From Atopsyche davidsoni (lineage: Eukaryota; Arthropoda; Insecta; Trichoptera; Hydrobiosidae): 64,000 bases of DNA. Every line of letters starts with the position of its first letter. Within the stretch, counting starts at the first letter, position 1. Of this stretch, positions 34,123-46,910 are shown piece by piece. Made by a program: the position numbers and the translations under genes. The stretch is from NCBI GenBank assembly GCA_022113835.1, contig JAILWY010000001.1, forward strand, positions 8,928,001 to 8,992,000, in the 5' to 3' direction. The notes under the pieces are model-generated. The model did no database searches. It saw nothing but the letters and a program-made list of their open reading frames with translations, and was not told where the DNA came from.

Positions 34123-35591
34123 CTCGCTTCCGCCCGACGGAAGGCACCACCATCTAGGCGGTTGATAGTGGAATTGCCTGTGTCAACATTAGCAAATTAA
34201 TAAAAGCGTTTTATGTAACATCGCGTGCCTTGTAGGCTGACTGACAGGATGACTGCGCGGCTCGTGGATGTTGAGAGCTCTCATGTTTACGGAGGGAGCT
34301 AACCGAAATTGCCTCCCAGACTGTACAAGCTAATGCCACTCTCACGGCTGGGTTTAATTAGGAATTAATAAATTTGTTAAAGCGAATATTCTGTTGTTAG
34401 TATGGCAATTATTTATTCTTTGTACAGTAGCTGCTTATGAAGTCACAATTAAAATACACTTTATTTGTTTTAAGAAGATAGTTATTTTCACATATAACAT
34501 TGTTCGTTTCATGTCACGAGATTTGTCATGCTTATCAAAATACAAAATATAATAGGCAGGGCATATTTTTAAAATTTTCATTTTCTTAAAATAATATACA
34601 TAAGAATGTTAAATGATTTGACCCCGGAACTGTTTTAAATCATGCAATCAACAGTTATAATAACAAAACGAATTATGAAAAAACTAAGTAGAATTCATGG
34701 AAAGGAGTTGGGTTGAAAAATACTAACAATAATCGCTTTTGCCAGGCGGGTTGGTACGAAATATCTGATATGAACGAGATCGACCTAATATGAGCACATT
34801 TAAAAATACGCAAAGCTTGTATGATACTTTGAATCGGGAAAAAAATATGATTTTTAACATAGCATTCAGGTTTTCAATAACAACAAAAAAATTTAAAAAG
34901 CTTTAATTTTAATAATACGTAATTCTGAGATCTGTATGGGATATGTAACTCTAAGATAATCATCTCATAATATAATAAAAAAACTTTTTTTTTGGTGTTA
35001 TTAATTCGTGAAATGTCCAAAACAATCACCAGAGAAGCAAATGAACGTTTTTATAGACTTAAAAATTATTACCGTGGACGAATAACGGATTAATTAAAAT
35101 TAAAACAGAATATATTAGTATTTATATCAATAAATATTTCACGGCAGCTAATGAAAATAAATTTCAATATTGCAAAAACTACCAACATTTCATGTGCTTC
35201 GTTTTACTAAGGTCAATTAGTTCATTAATTTATTAATTTGATAGCGTGTGCGATAAAAAAACGATTATCATAAAACGCAATGAAACTAATATGTTTATTA
35301 AAAAATAGGTTATTTAATATAAATATTGGGCACTGATACATTCGCAAAAGCAAAATATAGCATGTTGCAAACAGAAAATGGATTCATATAGAGTCGCTTA
35401 TCCAAGTATTAATAGTTTAAGTTTTATAACGTTCAAATAAGTAGATTAAACATATTTATACCAGATAAATCAAATTGAATAAATATGTTGCTTAAAAATT
35501 AGGTTTAGAATTAGAGATTGTTTCCCTTAAATATTATCAAAGCATAAAAAGTGACCCGAAGTTGTTTTAACACATATTTAATTTAAATTGT

Positions 35592-35657
35592 ATTGCGAGC
35601 ATCATTGAGTTTGAGTAACTATGAATTGCGAGCATCATTGAATTTGAGTAACTATGA
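35592..35657. repeat. Tandem duplication, 33-bp unit x2
   Basis: ATTGCGAGCATCATTGAGTT and TGAGTAACTATGA are followed directly by a second copy that differs at one base (AATT for AGTT). This is a recent local duplication. Confidence 0.9.
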
Positions 35658-35944
35658 ATTAAGATAAGAAATATGACATATCGAAAATGTGTTATTTTTT
35701 CTGAAATAAATACAAATACATGTATTTATATCAAATGTGTTAACGATTAACTCATTGGCGTAATACATCACTGACAGATATGATGTATTAACAAAATATA
35801 CAAGGGGTCGAAATTACACCGATACAATAATCTGTATCGGCTAGTTGGGTCGCATATCAATTAGCAGAATGAATGAACCGAGTTGTGATTAGCCGACAGT
35901 AAATGTGTGACACGAGCCCGCGGAGCCGCCGTCAATTACTCCGT

Positions 35945-36147
35945 ACAATGGCCGCGCATAATGGCCGCCATAAAAGAATTATATTTTCCCCATCGTACAG
36001 AGCCTGCGCCGTGACGCGCGCCTCGCCGGTCGTCAGATTGAAAAAGGCCCATTGAATAGTGGTGCTTAAATTTGAATATGAAAATTGGCGTTAAAACAGC
36101 GCTTCCCAATTGTAATGGCCGCCAGCGAGACTCGAAAGCGGCCATGG
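35945..36147. promoter_or_regulatory. Cluster of Pho/YY1-type ATGGCC/GCCAT sites (PRE-like)
   Basis: AATGGCC (35947), ATGGCCGCCATAAAA (35961), AATGGCCGCC (36114) and GCGGCCATGG (36138) fall within 200 bp, in a GC-rich islet (35910-36150). GCCAT within GCCGCCAT is the Pho/YY1 core. A Polycomb response element would also be expected to have GAGA or similar sites, which are not prominent here. Candidate only. Confidence 0.35.
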
Positions 36148-36699
36148 AATTTAAAGGATTTGCTAGCACAAAGACGGTTTTGTGGTCCCGTTTAGAAAGC
36201 AGATTTAATTCGAACGCGATAATGTGAACGTACAAATTTATGCATATACCCTTTAAAGAAATACTTCGAACTGCTCACAATAATTGAATAACTTCCAAAC
36301 AATTTAAACGAAATGTCTTATAAAGCCACGTTTATTTTATATATATTAAAAATTAAAAAAAAAAAATTCTTATAAAATAAAACGAATTAACACTCATAAT
36401 TTACTTAATATTATTTTGCTTAAATTGTAAAAAGCTCAAATATTTCAACCCCAAAAACTATTATATAAATATTCAGGAAGCAGCATATGTTAAAATAAAT
36501 GTAGTTGTACGTTTTAAGGGAATGTTAAGTAAAATGCGAATATGTATAAAATTCAGAGAATATCACAGTTCCATGATATTGAATAGGAAAAGTATCAAAA
36601 AGGACTCGCGATGCCTTGTGTTTGGTATTGAATTGGCACTGCCGAATATAATAATATTATTCCTGGCGTTGATACAGATTCCAGTGAAAACATTTCTCG

Positions 36700-36860
36700 C
36701 ACCCCGCGCCTCAGCTGTTGGGGCGCGCCGGAGAGAAGCCTCCGCCGCGAGCGGATTATTCCGAATGTGATCGGGAGCAAAAAATGCTTTTCATGTTTAC
36801 GTATTTTAAAAATTGAGTGTCTGTCTACTGGGAAGCCATATCGACGTGTCGCCGTCGTTT
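36700..36860. promoter_or_regulatory. Small GC islet
   Basis: A GC-rich patch (GCGCCTCAGCTGTTGGGGCG and following) runs into a block with AAAATGCTTTTCATG. It has overlapping unrecognised open frames on both strands. Nothing else can be said. Confidence 0.2.
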
Positions 36861-37025
36861 TTTTTAGTCGCTTCGTAAGGGTGAAATATATTTTCGACGG
36901 TAACATATCGATTAACGAATGCCCGTTCTAATGTCGACGACCTAAATGGGTTTGTCATAATTTGAGCATGCATTTGAACCAATTAAAGCCACCGGATATA
37001 TGGTTATCAAAATATAAGTACACAA

Positions 37026-37026
<1 letters not shown>

Positions 37027-37082
<56 letters not shown>
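37027..37082. repeat. Compound (CA)n(TA)n microsatellite
   Basis: Eight CA units run directly into about twenty TA units. Confidence 0.95.
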
Positions 37083-37085
<3 letters not shown>

Positions 37086-40000
37086 GTTTCGACAAACGCT
37101 TAATAAATTAGCAAGCAAGTCACAAAGATAACGTTGCACTATAAATCTTTTTTATTTATCAAATTTTCATTGCCAAAATATCATTTTTCTTCAGCACTTT
37201 CATTCTTTAAACTTAATTCACTGCAAAGTTATTAAAAAAATATATAAGTCTATTAGCGCTATACATATACATATTTCCTCTTATGCGAAAAAAATCTCTA
37301 TTTTTGCATCCTTTGGCGTTCAGATTTTGAAAAGGCCGTCGTTTATTTTTGACTCTGTCGGTCAAACAATTTTCTGTTAGCTCGAAAAAGCGCGGTCTAT
37401 AAAATTAACGTTTCGAAATTGAAAAGCGCATGTGATTGAGAAATACACGACTGCCTTTACGTGAACTCCGGTGATGCAATTATTATTCAGGCTTTGAAGT
37501 GAACCGCTCGCTACTGAGCAGTTTTTCCTAAAAAGCATTTTCATATATTTCAAAAAAATTAATGCCTATTATTAGGAATAAATTGAAATTTTTAATATAA
37601 GCTTCGTGATAGAAGTATGAAAACGGCAATCGTATTTTTTGTTATTCGCAATGCCCATTGTGCTGTTAGCTAGTTGAGATGATAAATTTTAAGAATGTTT
37701 CGAGTTAAGATCTTCAAATATTTAGGATGGTTAAACCCAACAAAGCTCCAGTATTACGGATACGGAATATACTTAAAATGATTATACATAAAATGAATTA
37801 CTGTTTACTTTACCACATAAAATTTTTTGAATTGAGTTTAATTTATTTAAACCTGAGAGTTGCAAATTCAACAAAGCGCTCGAATGCAAGGGCAGACTTG
37901 GCTGGGTGTGTTTTGTTTGCATCCATATATTTCCATTCCCAGTCGGCGTCGAGTACTGGAGAGCCAGCAGAAACATAATAAAACACATTCAGGTTAAACG
38001 CAGTTTTGTTATTTCAATTCGATAATTAAACAAACGGCATTCACGGAAACTGCGGTGAAGTTTTGTGTGGATGCTATGGATTGAATCAATGAAATTTTCA
38101 TGATTGAAGCTGTTCAAAATCGTATTTTTATAATTGGGACACAAGTGAGACTTTTTCATGAAACGTGACGTTATAAATTAATTAATACTATAACATGTGC
38201 AACCATAACTTGTATGTATATTTTTTCAAATATTTCATAAGACTATTAAGGTGAATTTAAACAACAACAAAAAAATCAGTAAATAAAAGGGTTAAAATAA
38301 TATAAAACCATAAATTGCGTTGAAATAATATATGCTTGTTACAAGGTAATATTCGCCTAAAACAAATACAAGTTAGCAAAATCAAAATATAACCGATCTA
38401 AACTTTTGTTATTTAAACAATTTAAATCCTGATTCAAAACTAAAACAAAAATATTTAATTTTTATAAAACTGCTGGTATATAGTTAAACATTAAAACCTA
38501 ACTATGTAATTAAATCTCTAAAATTTCAAATTAAAATTACTTTTTCAGGAATTAAGGTATGTAGTAATAAACATGAGTTATGAGTTAAAATTACCAACCT
38601 TCATACCAGTTTTTATTTTGTAGCTTTATATTAAATTGTTGCATTATGTAGTGTTACAATATCATAATATGCGTAGTATAATATTTATAGTAAGTAATAT
38701 AAGTAAGTAGTAAATAAACATATATGTGCGGTTTTAGGGTGATATAAAAATGCGCACAGTAAATATCTAATAATAAGTAAATATAGCCAGAATATTAATA
38801 CATAATGTAGCCGGTTCTTTGTGTTGATATAACTCCCTACTTGTGGATTAACTAAGGGAGCTCCGGACATTCTTAAGGGCATAATACATTAACACCCCAT
38901 CACTCACGCCGAGAGGACAAAAACTGTAGTTACTATGGGAAGTCTCGGGGGATGAATTATTATCACGGTTACTACGCACCTTTATGAATAATACAAGCAG
39001 GCGTTATAACACTAATGCCAATATAAAGTAAACAAAAAAACAGTAAACAGTCCATATACTTACAGAAAAAATAGATAATCTATTACGATTAAGTCACTTT
39101 GGGGTAGTCAATTCACTTACGTAACGATGTGGAAATATACTGTTAGAGAATTTTAAATGTCGTTATTTTGTAAATTCATTTTGTTTATTGGTTTGGATTC
39201 ACCAAGTGCTTTAATTTTAAATAAGGAAAAATATTATTAAAAAATAAAATATTTTGTTTTATTAAAAAAAATGTCTTTTCGCAAGAAAAATATAAATTCA
39301 CAACACAGTTGACATTTAAAAGCATAATAGAGTAGAGTCTAAAAAATACAAAAAGATAACTAATTCTAACTAATAAATGTTATTATTTCTTATTCATATG
39401 TATCTTCTATATTTGGTTTAATTTAACAGTTTTGACTCTTGTATTAAATATTCCCAGACGATTTGAATGTCTGATGACTACGGATAAATCAGTTATTAAA
39501 TGCTTAAAACTTGATGTACAAGATGATTTGAAATTGAAAAGTAAAATAATTGAACGTTTTTATTATTTATTTTATACGGTTAAATATAATAAATATATAT
39601 TACAGAATTAATTGATTTTTTAAGGATAAATGCAGTTAATTAGATTTTACGATAATTATGATCTTTGATCAAATCAAACTAAAGAATTAATATTCTGAAG
39701 GTGATTTTAAATAAACACATGAGATAAATTATTTTTAATTATCATAATAAATCAATATTAAAAAAAAAACATTGTAGGTACAAGTGTTTAACAATAATTC
39801 AACATAAAACTTTGGGTGTAAAAAAAAACTGCTGTATGATTATTTATACTAATACAAACCAAATATAATTATTTATGAAGTCATGTGTTATATATAAAAT
39901 GTTAAAAAAACCCAATTATTGATTTTAAGCGCATAAAGATTTAATTAAAAAATGTAAATATTTATTGAGTTTACTTTTTATTTGCATTGTCTTTTAATTA

Positions 40001-40119
40001 AAATTTATATTTGCAAAACCTTATATTCTATCAAAAGCAAAATTGCCCTTGATATATTAATATTTACGTGGCTATGGCAAAAATCTTTTTAACTTTTTAA
40101 CAAAGCTAATAAAAAAAAA

Positions 40120-40460
40120 CCGCAGCACGCCTCGCCGCACAGAGCCCCTCTGCGCGGACTTGTTGCCTGGCCGTTAATTGTTTCTGCAAAGCTGAGTAAT
40201 TAGATGATAAAAGAACGCGCGGCCTACACCTGTCCCGCGGGGCGCCGGCGGTTTTCCCGGGAAATCCCGGCGGGACGGGACATCCCCGGATTCCTCCCGG
40301 GCGATGGACCGCAGCGGAACGGGCCCGGGAATGCTATAATTGTCAAAGGGAAGGCAGCGATCGCGCCTCCGACCGAAAAACGACGAAACAGCTGAAAATG
40401 GCGGTGAAAAATTACGACATAACTGAGGACTTTGGGAACTTTGTGTGCGAGCGCCTGTTT
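40120..40460. promoter_or_regulatory. GC islet with twin kappaB/Dorsal-type sites and a STAT-type palindrome
   Basis: GGGAAATCCC (40259-40268) and GGGACATCCC (40277-40286) both fit GGGRNNYYCC and start 18 bp apart. The first overlaps the perfect palindrome TTCCCGGGAA (40254-40263), a TTCN4GAA STAT-like word. Nearby are TAATTAGATGATAAAA, an ACACCTGTC E-box, GGGAATGC (TEAD-like) and AAAATGGCGG. Open frames of 60-110 codons on both strands are by-products of composition. A clustered Rel/STAT control element is plausible but untested. Confidence 0.4.
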
Positions 40461-40849
40461 CATTAGAGCAACTCGTTTTTAATAAGTGTTTGATTGGAAA
40501 ATACACCGAGCATTTTACCGAAAAAAAAATAGTTTTGTGCGATAAAAAAAGATTACTTTGATGAAAACTTGTAATCGTCTAAGAAAAAAAAAGTTCCGGT
40601 TTATTTTAAATCAGATTTTGTTTAAGTTTTACTTTGAATTCATCGTATTTTCGAAAATTTTAATATAACATTGGTTCAAAAGTAAAATAAATATTTCATA
40701 TTTTTGACATGATTATGATAAATGAAGATGTATCTATATCGAAATCAAACAGCAAAAAAAAAAGCTTCTTAGTAAAGTAGATCAGGCAAGGAAGGGTGTA
40801 CTCGTGTTTTCATATGCGTGGGAGTTAAACAAATCATATTGAGTTCTGC

Positions 40850-41040
40850 ACTTCAAGGATATGAGAGTTTGAAGCGTTCGGAGCGATCATCGAGAGCGAT
40901 CTCCGGCGCGGTTCAGTCAAAGTTTTCAGCCGACAAACTGTAATCTGCCGGTGAGAACACCTGATGTGAGGGCATAAATTGCGAGGGTCCATCAACCCCC
41001 GCCGAGTCGAGCGACAGATCACTCGAAAACGAACGTGCCA
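40850..41040. promoter_or_regulatory. GC-richer islet
   Basis: About 190 bp with CGATCATCGAGAGCGATC, ACACCTGATGTG and GGGCATAAATTGCG, without a coding pattern. An intronic control element is possible. Confidence 0.22.
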
Positions 41041-43087
41041 GGTAAAAGAGCATTAATCAATTCTAAAGTATGTTTCATCGCACCTGTTTATTCCTCCGCG
41101 CGATCTTCTATTATATAATTTAATATTAAAAGAGTAAGCAATTTATCTTTTTTTTTTCTTCAGTTCGGTGGATCCAGGTCGCGTTGCTTGGTACTTCAAC
41201 TGCTTTGCGGGTTTTAACAAAGATTTGGTTGTTGCCGTCGGTCATATATCATCCCATCAAAGTATTGTATTTGATAACAAAAAAATATTAATTTTATTTA
41301 AATAATAACCCGCGTTATCTCGAAAACATAAACACATTGTCTTAAAAATAACAAAAATTGTATATAAATATGTACGTTATATGATTCAAGTTTTTACTGT
41401 AACCTTTATACACAATAAGTCAATTACTGATCTAAATATATATATTAAGGTTATATTAATTAAATTGTCGCTTACCAAGTGCAACTACAATGGATTTAAA
41501 AAAATAAGTAACAGTAGGTATATTATGCAAACTTATTAACACGGAAATTAACCCAACAATCTTTTGTATGAGGATTGACTAAGATTTCACTTAACTAAAA
41601 ATACAACCGATAATTATTTTTTGCAGCATATTTTAGATATATTCAATAATATGATTTATTAGTATTAAACTATTTGTAAGTTTATTGCTATTGCGCATCA
41701 ATGACATTGTTTAAGTTTATATTAAACAAAAGTGCTTTTATCGCTATGTTTTAATTGTATGTAAAGCAATGCTTTTTTGTTGTAAGCTAATAAATAAATG
41801 ATCTTTTCGAATGCGTTTTGTAAATCATCTTGAAAAACTTTTTATACGATAACTTGATAAAAAAGCAAAATGAATGCATTCTTATTTAAATAAATGTTAA
41901 AAGGATGCATTTCAACTTATCTCTGCTTGATAAATGTTTCTTAAAAGTTGCTTCTCTTTTATCCCATTAAACTTAGACAATGTGTTAGCGTTTTAGAAAA
42001 ATGAGTCCCCCTTTTTTGTGGTGGAGAATAAAACACCGGGTTTATTTCTGAATAATAAATCACTGAAAACTACCCCTTAGTGAAAAAAGATACCGAGAGG
42101 GTGTGTGAGTGTTGAACAACTGCTGACTCATTTTTTACACCAATTTTTTGTTTTGAATCTAAAAGATGGATTCATAATAATGTGAAACCGCTTAGCGAGA
42201 GCTTGTATGTTAACACAAACAACCCCGACAAAGTTAGAAACGTGTCTGCACAGTTCAGGATGGAAAGGTTTTTTTTGCAATCAAAGTTGTAAAATTATTC
42301 ACACGTATTATTCAAAGTTTTTGGAGAACTACTCTTTTGTTGATATAATACAAAACTTTGTATATAAACTTATCATAAATGGGGATCAAGTTCAAAAAAA
42401 AAAAAACCCTTAAATGTATTATATATTTTTCTATTTGTTACGTAATATAAATTCTCGATTAATCTTTGATGTGTTTTTTTCAAAACATATTAACACGGTC
42501 TCTAATAATCCAAATATTTTTTTGTACTTGAACTTTCATAAAATCTACATAGAAAGTCAACACTGAAGTAAATTAATATTTATTTAAACTTATTATTTAC
42601 TGATAAACATATTTTTTCATTTTGATCTTTTAGTAGTTTATTTGAATTTGGCATGTACAAAATACATGTTTACTTTAAATTATTAAAAAATAACGTGACC
42701 ATGCTTCGATAAACTATGATTATTGGATACAAATTTAAAGTCATGTAAACCATGTAATTGAAAAAAAATAAATATTGTTGCTATTTCGTGTAAAAAGAAC
42801 GTTTTCACGTTAACAAATCAGAGTATAATTTCTAAGTACTTAATTAAGAAACGTTAAATACATTTGCTGGTATTTATAGATTTAAGCATCAAACTTCCAA
42901 AAAAGACTTCCCAAAATTTATGATTTTGCATTTTTAAAATGAAACGATTAAAAAAATACTTAAGTTAGCAAAACTATGTCATTTGATGATTTTAAATTTT
43001 ATGCACAACTAAAACAAATATTTTGATATATAAACTTTTTTTCAACATATGACAATATCTAAATCAAATAATATTTTTCCGTGCTCC

Positions 43088-43119
43088 GTGTGATAAAATA
43101 TTTTTGAATTTTATCACAC
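43088..43119. repeat. Perfect 12-bp-stem hairpin
   Basis: GTGTGATAAAAT and ATTTTATCACAC flank an 8-nt loop. This is a simple inverted repeat. Confidence 0.7.
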
Positions 43120-46100
43120 TCGTTATTTTCGTCGAAAATATATTCTTAGATAAGAAAGGAGAAAACCCTTCTGGAAAATTCTATCTTGTAATTTATAGCT
43201 GAGAAAGATGGAGTTTTCTTACTGGCTGCAATATAATAATTGGAAAAAGCCCTTCTACTTTCCATAATAACGTCTAATATTTATGTGCATACACTTACAA
43301 AAATACTATTCATATACTGGGGATAAACTCTGATAATTTGGAGTGAGCTTAAAGTTAAGCCTGTGATATGGAAAATAAAGAGATTATAAATACCAAACGG
43401 AATACTGGAGGAAGAACTAATGAAGGCAAAGTTAGTCAATAATAATAGTTATATGTGAATATTGACGGGGTTGGAGTAAAATAAATTCGTGGATTTGTTT
43501 TATTAGACTCAATGATAACAATGCGAGCTCTTTTGATGTGATTGAAAACTGAAATAGATGCCTTGAAGATCTTTTGGTAAATTATTTTTTAAGGGGACAT
43601 AGTGAGAAAAGGTAAATTTAGGTTATTGGAACTCTCGATACTTCTAAAGTACAAGAAAACATATAAAATGAGAAGAATAATTAAAAAATGAATAAAACCT
43701 AAATTTTAAATCGCCAGAAAAGTTTTTTTTATATTCATATAACGAAATTAGATTGGGAAAATTATGTAACAGTTTACCAATAAAAATATAAACGTAGTAT
43801 ATAAAAGATAAATTTTAAACCAAAAAGCTTTTGAAAGGGTTTGACGGCTTTTATCAAAGTTTAAATTCAAACGGTAACTTAAATACACATTTAAATCTGT
43901 TTTAAAATTTATTATATAAATTTAGTAAAATTACTTTTTCGTATCGATTTGCATAAAAAGAAAATAATGTTTCAATATAGTATAAATAAACACTCTACGA
44001 TAAGGTGGGCAAATATAATATATATTTGGAATATTTTAAAGTCCAGTCAATAATTGAGACATATAAAAAAAATTATATAAAATCTTAAATAATTTTAATA
44101 ACTGTCCATAATCGCACATCACACTTGCTGACTATTTTGAAATAACTTCCTTCAGAACACAAAACCCTGTTTTGATAGAGCATTGAAGATTGTTTAATTA
44201 CGTCAAACAAGCTTACGATGTATTTAAAATATTGAAAAATAGCATCACAATTTTTTTTTTACTTTGTACCATTGGTAATAGTAATTTTCTATAAATACGA
44301 CAAATTTATAGAAAAATTATTTATATATATGATAAATCATCGATTGATAAATTTTATTGTATAATTTTAACTAGCCGGTGATATATTACAGAATAAAATT
44401 AAAACGCGAAAGGAAATGTCAACCGATTTTTTATGAAAATTTTGTCATTAAATTATTTTCTAGCTACTACTAGATTAGAAGTATTACCAGATTAAAAAAA
44501 ACGTAAGTAATATTAAAGGTTTTTTTTATAAAAGACTTTACAAGAATATTAAACAAGAAAATAATGTACATTTTTAAATATTTCCCTAAAGAATAATAAA
44601 AAATATTAAAATGTATACTAGCTGTAGTCGCGTGGCTGAGGGTATGACAAGAATGATTGATTATTCACTTAAATACGCCCGTGATGATTGGGTTTTGCGT
44701 ATAAAAACCTCTGTTCTTATATAAATTATTCTGCAGTCACGCCGCCGCGTTGATTGGGCTCAGATTGTAAAAGATCTTTCACGCCGGACGGAATAGGCTT
44801 TTAGTAGAAATACGCACAGAATGCCGAGAGTCCAAGTAGTGCATGATTTATTCCGAGTAGTGGTCTGTACAGCCCGGCACGCAATATTTTCGTATGATTT
44901 TATATTTACTGTTGTGGAAATGTTTAATGTATTCTTTTGAGCCATAAGGATCGTTATGTAAGTAATTTTGGATAGATTCTTATCGTGTGTATTTTGCGTA
45001 ATATTTGGACACATTTCCATGTGTGATGTATGATCGGGTTGTGAGTTGAACGTGAAACGCATTGTTTTGAAAAAAAAAACATAAAAGTAGCATATAATTA
45101 GACTATATTCTAATATATTGTATATTAAATTCGGTAGATAAAAGGGCAGAAATACGTTGATCGTAATAATTTCCTTCACATACAGTGCTCTAAGAAGTTG
45201 ATTTATTTTCACTAAAGCCTTGACTCTGTACAGTTTTATGGATTGCAAGAAAATTAATTAATAATTATTTTTAATAGATATTATAAAATAAATATTGATC
45301 TCTATCGAAAACAACACCAGAATCAAAATATATCATACGATTTATGATGTGTTTTAACTGAATAAAATGTGAGTTTTGTATTTTATTTGAAATAGTATTA
45401 CACTGGTTAGGTAAGTATATTTTTAAGTCATATGACTGCCTTTCATGTGTTTTATTTAAAAAAAGGACAATCAATGTAAGTGTGATTGAAAATATAAAAC
45501 TAAACGAGCACGATGTAATCAAGAACATTGAATCTCTCAGACAGTTCCCTGGGCTGGCCATGGTGAAAGCAGACGCGAGATCAACGATGGACAAAGGAAA
45601 AAGTTCACGTTTTGACTCATTCTGAGACTTCGCGTAGCTGTCAAGATGACGTAAAAAAGCTTTCCATTGTCTACCTAAGAATACATTTAAAAAGTACTAA
45701 ATTATTTAAAACCCTTTAGATTTCTTTATCTGCAAGTGCCTATTCTCAGCGGATAGACACTAGAAAAAAACTGAAATATTATAAATTATGTAAATATACA
45801 TTTTTAAATAATTGATTAGCAAGAAAGGTGTGTTTAAAAAGCATTTATTGTTTTCATTAACCTATTTTCCGTTTATTTCACACAGTGATTTAAAATATAA
45901 AAACAGGAAGTAATTTAAGTGGAAAATTGATTTTAATCATTGAAAATCACTCTATTACAAGCCATGTATATCAATCAAAACCAAATAGTATATCCTAAAA
46001 CCTATGTTCAAAACATACTATTCTTATTCCTATTTAATTATGAAATTATTTTAGGTCCCTTTTCGGAGGCCATTACAGCCTTTGGTTAATGTAATCTAGG

Positions 46101-46729
46101 AGGTGATGCTGTAACCCTCCCCCAGTGTCCCCGAGATTCTCACCACGGTTCAGTGATTTAGACTGGCTTATCAATCGCTACCACTACACCCTTCCTGCTT
46201 GTTGTTTGAATATTGAGGATAAAATTTGTTAACATGGCGTTGTTTGACTATTTAAGCTTTAATATTTCATTTTGAATTTAGCTACGGCGACAATTATTTT
46301 ATTTTTTCAAATACAGCTTAGAATCACCATTCTTCGCCTTTTTTCTTTTTTATATTACAGTCGCCTGTTTCCGCCGTTTCCTCGATGTTGTCGTGTGACC
46401 TTTTTGTGTCTTTTCGTGCGCAACGTCCTAATAATTTCCTGCTTTAGCTTTTCTGTAGGAAGTTTTGCACTAGAGAAAATCGTTGGCTTACATATAAAAC
46501 TATATATGCATCAGTACATTAAACGTATACTTAACACATAACACTGTAATTATTTCAGTGATTTATTAAAAAAAATCTTTCATACAAATGAATGAGTGAA
46601 AAGCCTTGAAATACTCACGTGATTACTAAAAATTAATGATATATGAACAAATTATGAATCCCTAATTGAAATTTAATTATTCAAATACATCGCACGCGTA
46701 TGCTTTTTGCTATATGAAGTTTATAACAG

Positions 46730-46910
46730 TGTAGGCCGGTTGTGTTATTAATTCCGAGGCGCAAGAAGTTACGGCGTTCACTCATGTCGGTATAATTTGG
46801 CCGCGCGAGCCCGGCGCTATATTTACCATGACAAGTGACCTGTAATTGCATGTTGCCTCGCCAGCCCTAATCTGCGTCGCTAGATCGATAAAAGTCATTT
46901 ACTTTTCACC
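46730..46910. promoter_or_regulatory. GC islet with nuclear-receptor- and Otd-like words
   Basis: The islet contains GGCCGCGCGAGCCCGGCGC, then CAAGTGACCTG (AGGTCA half site in reverse), CCCTAATCTG (Otd/Gsc-like) and GATCGATAAAAG. It has no ORF. The evidence is motif-based only. Confidence 0.25.

Noticed and set aside
40174..40506. Overlapping open frames on both strands (up to 110 codons)
   Set aside because: Stops are rare here because the islet is GC-rich. Simultaneous opening of both strands argues for a compositional effect, not coding.
44760..45248. 162-codon open frame on the minus strand
   Set aside because: It is the longest frame in the window, but it is hydrophobic and AT-driven with no motif, no splice context and no coding-like base composition.
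45271..45594. 107-codon minus-strand open frame starting MSIVDLASAFTM
   Set aside because: There is no recognisable domain and it decays into low-complexity hydrophobic sequence. It is most likely chance.
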